Below are positions 8,556 to 20,237 of a stretch of DNA of 64,000 nucleotides, one piece after another. The translations under genes were made by a program, and so were the position numbers. The stretch comes from Metapseudomonas resinovorans DSM 21078 (GTDB lineage Bacteria > Pseudomonadota > Gammaproteobacteria > Pseudomonadales > Pseudomonadaceae), in assembly GCF_000423545.1 (NCBI RefSeq), contig NZ_KE384030.1, positions 124,001-188,000 on the forward strand, read 5' to 3'. Position 1 is the first letter of the stretch, and the number at the start of each line of letters is the position of its first letter. A model generated the notes under the pieces. The model was not told the origin of the DNA. It saw only the letters and a list, made by a program, of their open reading frames with translations, and made no database searches.

Positions 8556-9632
8556 ATGCGCCCGCTGATCGCCGCCGTCGACCTCTCCGCCATTCGCCAC
8601 AACTACGCCCTGGCCAAGCGCTGCGCACCTGGCCGGCAGGCCTTCGCGGTGGTCAAGGCGAATGCCTACGGCCATGGCGTGCGAGAGGTCGTCAGCAGTC
8701 TGCACGGTGAGGCTGATGGCTTTGCCGTGGCGTGCCTGGAAGAAGCTGCCGAAGTCCGCGCCTTGGACGACGAAGCGCGAATCCTCCTGCTGGAAGGCTG
8801 CTTCGAACCGGCCGAGTACCAACTGGCCTCCCAGCTCGGCCTGGACTTGGTCGTGCAAGGGGCGGAGCAGGCTGAAGCGCTACTCGCGTCCGAGCTGGCG
8901 AGGCCGCTGAACGTCTGGCTCAAGCTCGATTCCGGCATGCACCGCCTCGGCTTCGCCGCAGACGAGCTGCGCCGCTGGCATGGCCACCTGCGTGGCGCTA
9001 CCCAGGTGGCCGAACTCAACCTGATCAGCCACTTCGCCTGCGCTGACCTGCGTGGTCACAGCCTCAACGAGGTGCAGCTGGACAGCTTCCTCGACCTGCT
9101 GAGCCTGGACTTCGACCAGCGCAGCCTGGCCAACTCGGCGGCCATCCTGACCCTCCCCGCCGCGCATATGGACTGGCTGCGTCCCGGCATCATGCTTTAC
9201 GGCGCCTCGCCGTTTGCCGATCTCAGTGCTGCCGATCTTGGCCTGAAACCGGCCATGAGCCTCAGCGCCCAGCTGATCGCCGTGCGCGAAATCGCAGCGG
9301 GCGAAGCGGTGGGATATGGCGCTACCTGGGAAGCGGCTCGGCCGTCGCGCATTGGCACCGTCAGCTGCGGCTATGCCGATGGCTACCCGCGTCATGCGCC
9401 CAATGGCACTCCGGTCGTGGTCAATGGTCGTCGCGTGCCCCTGGCAGGGCGTGTATCCATGGACATGCTGGCGGTGGATCTCAGCGACATGCCGGAGGCC
9501 CGTGTCGGTGATCCGGTGGAGCTTTGGGGCGCTCAGTTGCCGGTGGATGAACTGGCCCAGGTCTGCGGCACCATCGGCTACGAGCTGTTGACCAAGGTTA
9601 CTGCGCGCGTGCCACGCCGCTATCTGGCCTGA
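8556..9632 (+). CDS. alr: Alanine racemase (PLP-dependent)
   Basis: The 358-aa fold-type III PLP enzyme converts L- to D-alanine for peptidoglycan synthesis. The PLP-lysine motif AVVKANAYGHG is near residue 33. The second catalytic base region is the GTVSCGYADGYPR segment (~265). The C-terminal beta domain contains VNGRRVPLAGRVSMDML. The position directly after dnaB matches the biosynthetic alr locus of pseudomonads rather than catabolic dadX, which normally sits with dadA. The ribosome-binding site is weak. Confidence 0.95.
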   Translation: MRPLIAAVDLSAIRHNYALAKRCAPGRQAFAVVKANAYGHGVREVVSSLHGEADGFAVACLEEAAEVRALDDEARILLLEGCFEPAEYQLASQLGLDLVVQGAEQAEALLASELARPLNVWLKLDSGMHRLGFAADELRRWHGHLRGATQVAELNLISHFACADLRGHSLNEVQLDSFLDLLSLDFDQRSLANSAAILTLPAAHMDWLRPGIMLYGASPFADLSAADLGLKPAMSLSAQLIAVREIAAGEAVGYGATWEAARPSRIGTVSCGYADGYPRHAPNGTPVVVNGRRVPLAGRVSMDMLAVDLSDMPEARVGDPVELWGAQLPVDELAQVCGTIGYELLTKVTARVPRRYLA

Positions 9633-9703
9633 ATCGTCCTGCTTGAACGCCTTGCCGCTCTGGTGGTTCGAGCGGTGGGAGCGAATGGGTGGTGACGCGG
9701 TCC

Positions 9704-11611
9704 CTACAGCAACCCGCTGCGAATCTTCAGCACATCCAGTTGCAGGCTGGCCTCGCTGGACAGCTCGCCATCTTCGCCAAACACCGCCAAGCCTGAGCGG
9801 CCGCGGGCCTTGACCTTGTACAGGGCCTGGTCGGCGGTCTGGTAGAGCCCGGAGAAATGCCGGGCATGCTGCGGGTAGAGGGCGACGCCGATGCTGATGC
9901 TCACTGACAGCTTCTCTGCGCCGTAGCACATGGGGGCCGCCAGCTCTTCCAGCAGACGATGGGCCACATCGACGGCCTCGGCTTGGGCGTCCGGCCCGCC
10001 GATCAGCACGGCGAACTCGTCACCGCCCAAGCGCGCGACCGCATCGCCCCCGCGCACATGTTCGCGCAGGCGTCGACCTATGGTTCGCAGCATTTCATCG
10101 CCAGCGTCGTGGCCGAAGCGGTCGTTGATCGGCTTGAAGTGGTCGAGGTCGATCAGCATCAGCGCCAGCGGCTCGTCGTGACGCTTGGCGTTGGCCAGGG
10201 CCGACTCAGTGCGCTCGATCAGATAGCGGCGGTTCGGCAGCTCGGTCAGGGAGTCGTGGAAGGCGGCGTGTTCCAGCGCCCGCTCACGCTCGCTGAGGCG
10301 CTGGTTGGCCGCGGCCAACTCGGCGGTACGCGTGGTGACAGCAGTCTGCAGTTCGTCCGCGCTGGCCTGCATCTGTGCCAGGCGTGCGGTCTTCTCGCGG
10401 TCGGCCTGCTCCAGGGCGGCGGCGCGCTCCTGCTTGAGCATCTGGATGCGGTAGGCCAGCGCGAAAGAGAACAGGATCGACTCCGCGGCGACGGCAACGG
10501 GGAACATGTAGGCGGTGAAGTTGATCGGCTCGATCAACCCGGCGGCACGCATTACCAGTACCGCGGTACTGATCAGCACGGTGCCGTAGCCGATCAGGTA
10601 GAAGCGCGCCGGAATGAAGCCCTGGCGCCAACGGATCACCGCAATGATCAGGGCAGTGGGCACGGTGACGATAGGGGTAATGGCGATCAATATCGCGCCC
10701 TCGGCCCGGTAGCCGAAGACGTTGATCACGATGGCGATGGCGTATAGCACGCAGGCCACGTTGAACAGGCGATCGGCCCAGCGCAGGCTCCGGCGGGTGT
10801 AGAGCAGCTCCTGGGTGAATCGCATCACGAAGATGCCCCAGAGCGAGGGGAGGGTGATGCGGTCCAGCCAGACGGGTACCGGCGCATCCGGCCAAAAATA
10901 CTGGAAGCCGTGCCCGGTCATGCTGAGGATGAAAATCAACGCCGACGCGGTGGCCAGCACGTACCAGAGGTAGGCGGTGTCGCGCAGTGCCGCGAGGATG
11001 AACAGGTTGTACAGGAGGAGCGCCAGGATCACCCCGTAAACCAGGCCGAAACCCAGGTTCTCGGTGGACTTCAGCTCCTTCAGGTCATCCAGCTGCCACA
11101 CCTTCAGCGGGAAGGAGTTGCCCGCCGGGTCGTAGCTGCGGAAGTACAGGGTCAGGGGCTGGGCGTCGATCTCCGGCAGCTTGAACAGCATGCGCCTGTA
11201 GGAATAGTCGCGGGTTTCCGCGAAGGGCAGGACCTCACTGGTCTCCTTGCGACTCCAGCCGCCTTGGCCATCCGGCAGGAACAGGCTGACCCGATATACC
11301 GTGATGCCGGAGTTCTCCAGCCACCATTGCTGCGGCGCGTCGCTGCTGCGGCGGAGTTGCACCCTTACCCACCAGACGCTGCGGCTCTGGCCGACGGTCG
11401 CGCGGCCATTGGCCGGGGTGAAGCGCTGCTGTACCTCGGGGGCGGCCATGTCCTGGATGTCCAGCGTGCCATCCGGGTCTTCCAGCAGGTCAATCGCCCC
11501 GTTGAGCGTCGCACCGCTGCTCTGCGGCGTGAGTTCGAAGGCCGCCTGGGCTGGCAATGTCAGGCCCAACCAGCAAAGGAGCAGGAGGAGGGTCAGGGTC
11601 GGACGTGGCAC
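9704..11611 (-). CDS. nicD: Membrane diguanylate cyclase with 7TMR-DISM sensor, NicD-like
   Basis: The 635-aa protein carries a signal peptide (~1-24), a periplasmic 7TMR-DISMED2 carbohydrate-binding-like domain (~30-160), seven transmembrane segments (~185-385) and a coiled coil (~395-445). A GGDEF domain follows (~460-620). The catalytic motif GGDEF is intact and is preceded by an RxxD inhibitory site (RGGD five residues upstream), so product inhibition by c-di-GMP is expected. Domain order and location next to alr match P. aeruginosa NicD, a nutrient-sensing cyclase linked to biofilm dispersal; the ligand is inferred from that. The start is GTG at 11611, with AAGGAG 8 nt upstream. Confidence 0.85.
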   Translation of the reverse strand: MPRPTLTLLLLLCWLGLTLPAQAAFELTPQSSGATLNGAIDLLEDPDGTLDIQDMAAPEVQQRFTPANGRATVGQSRSVWWVRVQLRRSSDAPQQWWLENSGITVYRVSLFLPDGQGGWSRKETSEVLPFAETRDYSYRRMLFKLPEIDAQPLTLYFRSYDPAGNSFPLKVWQLDDLKELKSTENLGFGLVYGVILALLLYNLFILAALRDTAYLWYVLATASALIFILSMTGHGFQYFWPDAPVPVWLDRITLPSLWGIFVMRFTQELLYTRRSLRWADRLFNVACVLYAIAIVINVFGYRAEGAILIAITPIVTVPTALIIAVIRWRQGFIPARFYLIGYGTVLISTAVLVMRAAGLIEPINFTAYMFPVAVAAESILFSFALAYRIQMLKQERAAALEQADREKTARLAQMQASADELQTAVTTRTAELAAANQRLSERERALEHAAFHDSLTELPNRRYLIERTESALANAKRHDEPLALMLIDLDHFKPINDRFGHDAGDEMLRTIGRRLREHVRGGDAVARLGGDEFAVLIGGPDAQAEAVDVAHRLLEELAAPMCYGAEKLSVSISIGVALYPQHARHFSGLYQTADQALYKVKARGRSGLAVFGEDGELSSEASLQLDVLKIRSGLL

Positions 11612-11777
11612 CGCACATGCTCCTTGTAAGTTTTTTCCACTGCGGCTTGGCGGTATCTGTGTCGGCCGAAGTATAGCGATCTGGAGAATTTGTGATCACT
11701 GTGTACGCCATTTCCTACAGGCTTGCATTCAGGTCTAGAGGAAACCTAGCGGCAGCGTCGGATTTGCTCAAATTTTG

Positions 11778-11786
11778 TGCTATATT
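11778..11786 (+). promoter_or_regulatory. Extended -10 promoter for the YgiQ-type gene
   Basis: TGCTATATT fits an extended -10 element (TGn + TATATT) with no clear -35. The predicted transcript start (~11793) lies after the upstream in-frame codon at 11777, which supports ATG 11822 as the true start of the following gene. Confidence 0.5.
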
Positions 11787-11821
11787 CCGCGCCCCGTGAA
11801 AAAGCCCGCTGGTCAAAAAAT

Positions 11822-14110
<2,289 letters not shown>

Positions 14111-14114
14111 TCAG

Positions 14115-14138
14115 AACGCCAGCCTTCGGGCTGGCGTT
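14115..14138 (+). terminator. Terminator of the YgiQ-type gene
   Basis: AACGCCAGCC / GGCTGGCGTT form a 10-bp stem with a TTCG tetraloop, followed by TTTGT, starting 5 nt after the stop codon. Confidence 0.9.
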
Positions 14139-14202
14139 TTGTATGTGCGCGTAGCACTGACTTTTCTTACCAGTTCATCGGAAACTTCTTATCAGAAGGG
14201 TA

Positions 14203-14222
14203 ATTGGCACTATAGTGCCAAT
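14203..14222 (+). promoter_or_regulatory. 20-bp perfect palindrome overlapping a probable -10, candidate operator
   Basis: ATTGGCACTATAGTGCCAAT is a perfect palindrome with 10-bp arms. Its centre contains TATAGT, a good -10 hexamer, 28 nt before the beta-helix lipoprotein start. A repressor dimer bound here would block RNA polymerase. A shorter inverted repeat (CTTCT-N4-AGAAG) lies just upstream at 14185-14198. The cognate regulator is not encoded next to it. Confidence 0.6.
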
Positions 14223-14250
14223 ATTAATAAGAAGAGTCCGGTGCCTGCCC

Positions 14251-15486
14251 ATGCGTTCGATTTCCCTCCTGGCCCTTGCGCTCCTGATTGCCGGTTGCGG
14301 TGATCAGGGCGAAGCCCCCGTGGCCCATGCCGATTTCCAGAAAGACCTCCAGGCCCGCCTGATCAAGGCCAAGCCCGGCACCGTCATCGAGATCCCCGCC
14401 GGTATCTGGCAACTGGACCGCGGCCTCAGCCTCAAAGTGAGCGGCGTGACCCTCAAGGGCGCCGGCATGGACAAGACCATCCTCAACTTCAAGGGCCAGA
14501 AGGCCGGCGCCGAGGGGCTGCTGGTGGACGCCTCGGACTTCACCATCGAAGACCTCGCCCTGGAAGACAGCAAGGGCGACGCCCTCAAGGTGGTGGGTGG
14601 CAAGAACATCGTCATCCGCAACGTGCGCACCGAATGGACCAACGGCCCGGCCACCGAGAACGGCGCCTACGGCATCTACCCGGTGCAGACCGAGAACACC
14701 CTGATCGAAGGCGCAGTGGCCATCGGCGCGTCCGATGCCGGCATCTACGTTGGCCAGTCGCGTAACGTAGTGGTGCGCAACAGCCGCGCCGAGCGCAACG
14801 TCGCCGGCATCGAGATCGAGAACACCATCGGCGCCGACGTCTACGACAACGTCGCCACCGGCAACACCGGCGGTATCCTGGTGTTCAACATGCCCAACCT
14901 GCAGCAGCCCGGGCACGGCACCCGCATCTATCGCAACCGGGTCGAGGGCAACAACCACGACAACTTCGGCCACAAGGGCACTCCGGTGGCCAGCGTGCCG
15001 GCCGGTTCCGGCGTGGTGATCAACTCCAACGACGATGTGGAAATCTTCGACAACGACATCGGCCATCACCGCACCGCCAATGTCATCGTCAGCAGCTACT
15101 TCAGCACCGGCTACAGCGACCTTTCCACCAGCGAGGACTTCGACCCCTACCCAGAGCGCATCGCCATCCATGGCAATCGTTTCGGCCCCGCTGGCGACAG
15201 CCCCGACCACCTCGAACTGAAAGCCCTCAAACTCGCCAAGTTCGGCCTCAATGGTCGCCTGCCGGACATCCTCTGGGACGGCTACGTGAACCCCGCGAAA
15301 CTGGTGAGCGGCAAGCTGCCAGCGGCACTGGGCATCTGCGTCGACAACGGTGCGGCCACCCTGGTCAACGTCGACGGCCCTAATAACTTCAAGAACATCA
15401 GCACTGACATGAGCGCCCACCGCTGCAAATTGCCGCCGCTGCCTGAAGTGGTGCTGGCCAGCGCGGTGGAGAACAAGGGCTCATGA
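14251..15486 (+). CDS. Parallel beta-helix repeat lipoprotein
   Basis: The 411-aa exported lipoprotein has a signal peptide MRSISLLALALLIAGC with a lipobox ending at Cys16. It then folds as a right-handed parallel beta-helix, seen as repeated short strands with Asn/Gly turns (VRNSRAERNVAGIEIEN, DNVATGNTGGILVFN). The family resembles carbohydrate-active beta-helix proteins, but no catalytic residues can be assigned. It overlaps the following diheme cytochrome gene by 4 nt. Such beta-helix/cytochrome pairs recur as conserved partners in proteobacteria. The start at ATG 14251 gives the canonical signal peptide; a GTG at 14215 lies within the palindrome and is unlikely. Confidence 0.85.
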   Translation: MRSISLLALALLIAGCGDQGEAPVAHADFQKDLQARLIKAKPGTVIEIPAGIWQLDRGLSLKVSGVTLKGAGMDKTILNFKGQKAGAEGLLVDASDFTIEDLALEDSKGDALKVVGGKNIVIRNVRTEWTNGPATENGAYGIYPVQTENTLIEGAVAIGASDAGIYVGQSRNVVVRNSRAERNVAGIEIENTIGADVYDNVATGNTGGILVFNMPNLQQPGHGTRIYRNRVEGNNHDNFGHKGTPVASVPAGSGVVINSNDDVEIFDNDIGHHRTANVIVSSYFSTGYSDLSTSEDFDPYPERIAIHGNRFGPAGDSPDHLELKALKLAKFGLNGRLPDILWDGYVNPAKLVSGKLPAALGICVDNGAATLVNVDGPNNFKNISTDMSAHRCKLPPLPEVVLASAVENKGS

Positions 15487-16592
15487 GGCGCGCGCTCGGC
15501 CTGATGCTGGTGCTGCTGGCCGGCTGCGACCAGCAACCTGATCCGCTCTACCTGCCTGAAGGTGAGGCCTACCCGGAAAAACTCAGTGGCTGGGGGATGG
15601 TGCAGCGCGCCAACGGCCATCTGCAGCCGGCCGCCGAGGCCCTGGCGTATGACCTCAATACGCCGCTGTTCAGCGACTACACCCACAAGCTGCGCACCGT
15701 CTGGCTGCCGCCGGGCCAGGCCGCCCGCTATGGCGCGGAGCGCTTCGATTTCCCGGTCGGCACTGTGCTCACCAAAACCTTCTACTACCCGAAGGATGGC
15801 CAGGGCCGCCTGTTGAAGACCTCGCGTGATGAGCGCGACCCGGCCCAGGCGCTGGCGCTGGCGAAGGTGAAGCTGATGGAAACCCGCGTGCTGCTGCGTC
15901 AGCGGCAGGGTTGGGTGGCGTTGCCCTATGTGTGGGACGACGCGCAGCAGGACGCGACCCTGGAGTGGGCGGGCGCCAGCGCAGCTCTGGAACTGCACGA
16001 CGAGCATGGGGGCACGCTGGCGGTGGACTACCAGGTGCCCGACGCCAACCAGTGTGCCGGCTGCCACGAAGAGCGCCACGGCGAAGGCGTTCAGCCCCTG
16101 GGCCCCAAGGCACGTCACCTGAACCGTGACCTGGCGTATCCGGAGGGTGTGGAAAACCAGCTGCAACGCTGGCAGCGCCGGGGGCTGCTGCAGGGGCTGC
16201 CGGCGCACGAGAACATCCCGCGCAATGCGCAGGCCAGTGCGCCGCGCCTGGGAGAAAGCCTGGAGCAGCAAGCGCGCAGCTACCTCGACATCAACTGCGC
16301 CCACTGCCACAACCCCAAGGGGCCGGCGCGCACTTCGGGGCTCTACCTCGACGCGGCCACTCCGCTGGGCATTCCCTACGGCCTGTGCAAGCAGCCGGTG
16401 GCGGCGGGCAAGGGCTCCGGGAATCGTCTGGTGGACATCCACCCCGGCCAGCCAGACGCCTCGGTGCTGATCTATCGAGTCGAGAGCACCGACCCCAGCG
16501 TGATGATGCCCGAGATCGGCCGCTCCACCGCCCACCGCGAAGGGCTGGAACTGTTGACGCGATGGATCGCCGGGCTGCCGAGAGGGTGTTGA
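15483..16592 (+). CDS. SO2930-family diheme c-type cytochrome lipoprotein
   Basis: The 369-aa protein has a lipoprotein signal (MRRALGLMLVLLAGC) and two haem c motifs: CAGCH near residue 188 and CAHCH near residue 275. The N-terminal ~150 residues form a conserved beta-rich domain (DYTHKLRTVWLPPGQAARY). It is predicted to be anchored on the periplasmic side and to carry or pass electrons. It is translationally coupled to the beta-helix lipoprotein (ATGA overlap), implying a joint function. Substrate and partner reductase are unknown. No other cytochrome maturation or oxidase gene is nearby. Confidence 0.88.
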   Translation: MRRALGLMLVLLAGCDQQPDPLYLPEGEAYPEKLSGWGMVQRANGHLQPAAEALAYDLNTPLFSDYTHKLRTVWLPPGQAARYGAERFDFPVGTVLTKTFYYPKDGQGRLLKTSRDERDPAQALALAKVKLMETRVLLRQRQGWVALPYVWDDAQQDATLEWAGASAALELHDEHGGTLAVDYQVPDANQCAGCHEERHGEGVQPLGPKARHLNRDLAYPEGVENQLQRWQRRGLLQGLPAHENIPRNAQASAPRLGESLEQQARSYLDINCAHCHNPKGPARTSGLYLDAATPLGIPYGLCKQPVAAGKGSGNRLVDIHPGQPDASVLIYRVESTDPSVMMPEIGRSTAHREGLELLTRWIAGLPRGC

Positions 16593-16803
16593 GCCCCCAC
16601 GGATGTCGTCGTGCTCGGTAGCTGCTTATACCCAATCAGCCTAACCAGCCTTTCGCGAATTCCCTTCTTCTTCATCTTCGGCCGCTAGGCTTGAACCTCA
16701 CCCGTCGGCTGACCGCGAACCATTTTTGTGCGGCCGGTGCATTCGGGTGCACAGGCGGCCCTTTTCCGGTGCTCGGAGGGGCCGAAATTCACGGTTTGGG
16801 GGC

Positions 16804-16819
16804 TGGCACAAGTCTTGCG
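16804..16819 (+). promoter_or_regulatory. Sigma-54 (-24/-12) promoter for the transglutaminase/ATP-grasp operon
   Basis: TGGCACAAGTCTTGCG matches the RpoN consensus TGGCAC-N5-TTGC with the invariant GG and GC exactly 10 nt apart. The predicted transcript start is ~16831, 27 nt before the GTG start. Two direct repeats of GGTGCA lie ~60 nt upstream (about 16736-16757), but no confident enhancer-protein site was recognised. The remainder of the 265-nt gap from 16593 shows no gene. Confidence 0.75.
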
Positions 16820-16857
16820 CGACTCCCAGCATCGCCCAGGCTCGCAGGAGGCACGCC

Positions 16858-19800
16858 GTGTCGATCCATGTCGCACTGCATCACGTCACCCACTATCGCT
16901 ACGATCGTGAGGTCAACCTCGGTCCGCAGGTCATCCGTCTGCGGCCGGCACCCCACAGCCGCACGCGCATCCTCGGCTATTCGCTGAAGGTGGCGCCGGG
17001 CAAGCACTTCATCAACTGGCAGCAAGACCCCCAGGGCAACTACCTGGCGCGTCTGGTGTTTCCGGAAAAGACCCGCGAGTTGAAGGTGGAAGTGGACCTG
17101 GTTGCCGAAATGGCCGTGTTCAACCCCTTCGACTTCTTCCTCGAGCCCTATGCCGAGCAGATCCCCTTCAGCTACACCACCGATGACCAGCGCGAACTCG
17201 CGCCCTACCTGAGCCGCTTGCCGGCCACGCCCTTGTTCGCCGACTACCTCACGCGCATCGACCTCACGCCCAAGGGCAGCGTGGATTTTCTGGTGGCGAT
17301 CAACCAGCAGCTGTCGCGGGATATCCGCTATCTGATCCGGATGGAACCCGGTGTGCAGAGCCCGGAAGAGAGCTTGAAGAATGCGTCCGGTTCCTGCCGC
17401 GATTCCGCCTGGCTGCTGGTGCAGATCCTGCGGCACCTGGGCCTGGCGGCGCGCTTTGTCTCCGGTTACCTGATCCAGCTCACCGCCGACCAGAAGTCCC
17501 TCGATGGCCCCAGTGGCACCGAGGTGGACTTCACCGATCTGCACGCCTGGTGCGAGGTCTACCTGCCGGGCGCCGGCTGGGTCGGCCTGGACCCGACCTC
17601 CGGCCTGTTCGCCGGGGAGGGGCACATTCCGCTCGCCTGCAGCCCGGAGCCGTCCTCGGCGGCGCCCATCAGCGGCGCGGTGGATGAAAGCGAGTGCGAG
17701 TTCTCCCACGACATGCGCGTCGAGCGGGTCTGGGAAGCGCCGCGGGTGACCAAGCCCTACAGCGACGAACAGTGGCAGGCCATTCGCGAACTGGGGGCGC
17801 GTATCGATGCCGACCTCGCGGCGGGCGACGTACGCCTGACCATGGGCGGCGAACCCACCTTCATCGCCATCGACTACCCCGACGACCCGGAGTGGAACAC
17901 CGCTGCCCTGGGTCCGAACAAACGGCGCCTGGCCGCCGACCTGTTCCACCGACTGCGTGGGCACTATGCGGCCCAGGGCCTGGTGCACTTCGGCCAGGGC
18001 AAGTGGTACCCCGGCGAGCAGCTACCACGTTGGTCGTTGAACTGCTTCTGGCGCAAGGACGGGGAGCCTGTTTGGCAGGACCCGGCCCTGTATGCCGACG
18101 AAAGCCGTAGCTACGGTGCCGACACCCGTCTCGCAGCGCGCTTCCTCAGTCGCGTGGCCAACCGCCTCGGCGTATCGGGCGAGCATCAGTTTCCGGCCTT
18201 CGAGGACTGGCTCTACTACCTTTGGCGCGAGCGCACGCTGCCGAGCAACGTCACGCCGGAAGATGCCCGCCTGGCCGACCCGCTGGAGCGCGAGCGCCTG
18301 CGCCGGGTATTCGAACGCGGCCTGGGCGAGGAGGTTGGCCAGGTGCTGCCGCTGGGACGCAACGCGGCCGGGGACGCCTGGGAAAGCGGTCGCTGGTACC
18401 TGCGCGATGAGCATTGCCGGTTGATCCCCGGCGATTCACCCCTGGGCTACCGTCTGCCGCTGGATTCCCAACCCTGGGTCAACGAGGCGGATTACCCCTA
18501 CGTGAACCCGGCAGATCCCAGCCAGACCTTCCCGCCGCTGCGCCGTTCGGCGCTGATCCGTGAGCAACTGCGTGATGGCGCGCCGGGGGCTCAGGGTGAT
18601 TTCCGCGAGCCTGTCCGTCACCAGTCTGCAGTCGGCATCACGCGCACCGCCCTCTGTGCCGAACCCCGCGAAGGGCGGCTCTACCTGTTCATGCCGCCCC
18701 TGGGCGAGCTGGAGGCCTATCTGGAGCTGGTGGCGGCCATTGAAGCCACGGCCGGCGAACTGGGCTGCCCGGTGCTGTTGGAGGGCTACGAGCCGCCCGG
18801 CGACCCGCGCCTGACCAACTTCCGTGTCACCCCCGACCCCGGTGTGATCGAGGTGAACATCCATCCTTCGGCCAACTGGGACGAACTGGTGGAGCGCACC
18901 GAATTCCTCTACGAGGCGGCGCGGCAGTGCCGGCTGTCCAGCGAAAAGTTCATGGTCGACGGCCGTCACGTCGGGACTGGCGGCGGCAACCACTTTGTTC
19001 TGGGGGGCGCCACCCCGGCGGATTCGCCCTTCCTGCGCCGACCGGACCTGCTGCGCAGCCTGATCAGCTACTGGCACAACCATCCGTCGCTGTCCTACCT
19101 GTTCTCTGGCCTGTTCATCGGCCCCACCTCCCAGGCGCCACGGGTGGACGAGGCGCGCAACGATGCGCTCTACGAACTGGAAATCGCCTTCAGGCAGATG
19201 CCCGAACCCGGCACCGACTGCCCGCCTTGGTTGGTGGACCGGCTGCTGCGCAACCTGCTGGTGGATGTCACCGGCAACACCCACCGCGCCGAGTTCTGCA
19301 TCGACAAGCTTTACTCGCCGGACAGCAGCAGCGGTCGTCTTGGCCTGCTGGAACTGCGCGCCTTCGAGATGCCGCCCCATGCACGCATGAGCCTGGCCCA
19401 GCAACTGCTGCTGCGGGGGATGGTGGCGCGTTTCTGGGACGAACCCTATACGCCACCGAAACTGGTGCGCTGGGGGACTGAGCTGCATGATCGCTTCCTG
19501 CTGCCGCACTTCGTCCAGCAGGACCTCGAGGACGTGGTCCACGAGTTCAACGCCGCGGGCTATCCCCTGCGCGCTGAATGGTTCGCACCGCACTTCGAGT
19601 TCCGCTTCCCTAAATACGGCGATTTCCAGGTCAAGGGTATCGACCTGGAGCTGCGCCAGGCCCTGGAACCCTGGCATGTACTGGGAGAAGAGGGCGCCAG
19701 CGGCGGTGCCGTGCGCTATGTGGATTCCTCGCTGGAGCGGGTTCAGGTGAAGGTCACCGGCATGCCGCCGGACCGTTATGTGCTCACCTGCAATGGCGAG

Positions 19801-20145
19801 CCAGTGCCGTTGCGGCCCACCGGGCGGGGCGGCGAATTCGTCGCCGGTGTGCGCTACCGCGCCTGGCAGCCGGCTTCCTGCCTGCAGCCCACCATCGGCG
19901 TTCACGCGCCCCTGGTGTTCGACCTGGTGGACACCTGGATGCAGCGCTCCCTGGGCGGCTGCCAGTACCACGTCGCTCATCCTGGCGGACGCAGCTACGA
20001 CAGCTTCCCGGTGAACGCCTACGAGGCGGAAAGCCGGCGACTGGCGCGCTTCTTCCGCCATGGGCACACACCGGGCAAACTGCAGGTCACTCCACCTCGA
20101 GCCGACGACGAACTGCCCATGACCCTGGACCTGCGTCGCCGCTAA
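16858..20145 (+). CDS. Transglutaminase-like / DUF2126 fusion protein
   Basis: The 1095-aa protein has an N-terminal transglutaminase-like region (~1-300). It shows the beta-rich N domain (HHVTHYRYDREVNLGPQVIRLRP), then SCRDSAWLLVQILRHLGLAARFVSGYL with the catalytic Cys, and FTDLHAWCEVYLPGAGWVGLDPTSG with the His/Asp pair. The rest (~310-1095) is DUF2126, beginning MGGEPTFIAIDYPDDPEW. DUF2126 has been proposed to be an amidoligase-like domain; I did not verify catalytic residues. GTG 16858 is chosen because AGGAGG lies 6 nt upstream and the conserved start follows; a longer frame from 16726 would begin before the sigma-54 promoter. It is first of three genes likely acting together in peptide modification. 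Confidence 0.85.
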   Translation: MSIHVALHHVTHYRYDREVNLGPQVIRLRPAPHSRTRILGYSLKVAPGKHFINWQQDPQGNYLARLVFPEKTRELKVEVDLVAEMAVFNPFDFFLEPYAEQIPFSYTTDDQRELAPYLSRLPATPLFADYLTRIDLTPKGSVDFLVAINQQLSRDIRYLIRMEPGVQSPEESLKNASGSCRDSAWLLVQILRHLGLAARFVSGYLIQLTADQKSLDGPSGTEVDFTDLHAWCEVYLPGAGWVGLDPTSGLFAGEGHIPLACSPEPSSAAPISGAVDESECEFSHDMRVERVWEAPRVTKPYSDEQWQAIRELGARIDADLAAGDVRLTMGGEPTFIAIDYPDDPEWNTAALGPNKRRLAADLFHRLRGHYAAQGLVHFGQGKWYPGEQLPRWSLNCFWRKDGEPVWQDPALYADESRSYGADTRLAARFLSRVANRLGVSGEHQFPAFEDWLYYLWRERTLPSNVTPEDARLADPLERERLRRVFERGLGEEVGQVLPLGRNAAGDAWESGRWYLRDEHCRLIPGDSPLGYRLPLDSQPWVNEADYPYVNPADPSQTFPPLRRSALIREQLRDGAPGAQGDFREPVRHQSAVGITRTALCAEPREGRLYLFMPPLGELEAYLELVAAIEATAGELGCPVLLEGYEPPGDPRLTNFRVTPDPGVIEVNIHPSANWDELVERTEFLYEAARQCRLSSEKFMVDGRHVGTGGGNHFVLGGATPADSPFLRRPDLLRSLISYWHNHPSLSYLFSGLFIGPTSQAPRVDEARNDALYELEIAFRQMPEPGTDCPPWLVDRLLRNLLVDVTGNTHRAEFCIDKLYSPDSSSGRLGLLELRAFEMPPHARMSLAQQLLLRGMVARFWDEPYTPPKLVRWGTELHDRFLLPHFVQQDLEDVVHEFNAAGYPLRAEWFAPHFEFRFPKYGDFQVKGIDLELRQALEPWHVLGEEGASGGAVRYVDSSLERVQVKVTGMPPDRYVLTCNGEPVPLRPTGRGGEFVAGVRYRAWQPASCLQPTIGVHAPLVFDLVDTWMQRSLGGCQYHVAHPGGRSYDSFPVNAYEAESRRLARFFRHGHTPGKLQVTPPRADDELPMTLDLRRR

Positions 20146-20237
20146 ACGGTGCGCGTGGCGCCCCGGCCGCCGGTATGGCGGCCGGGCGTCGCGCTGTCCG
20201 CTAAAGTTTCCCTGCTGCCCATCTGCCGAGCCCTTTG

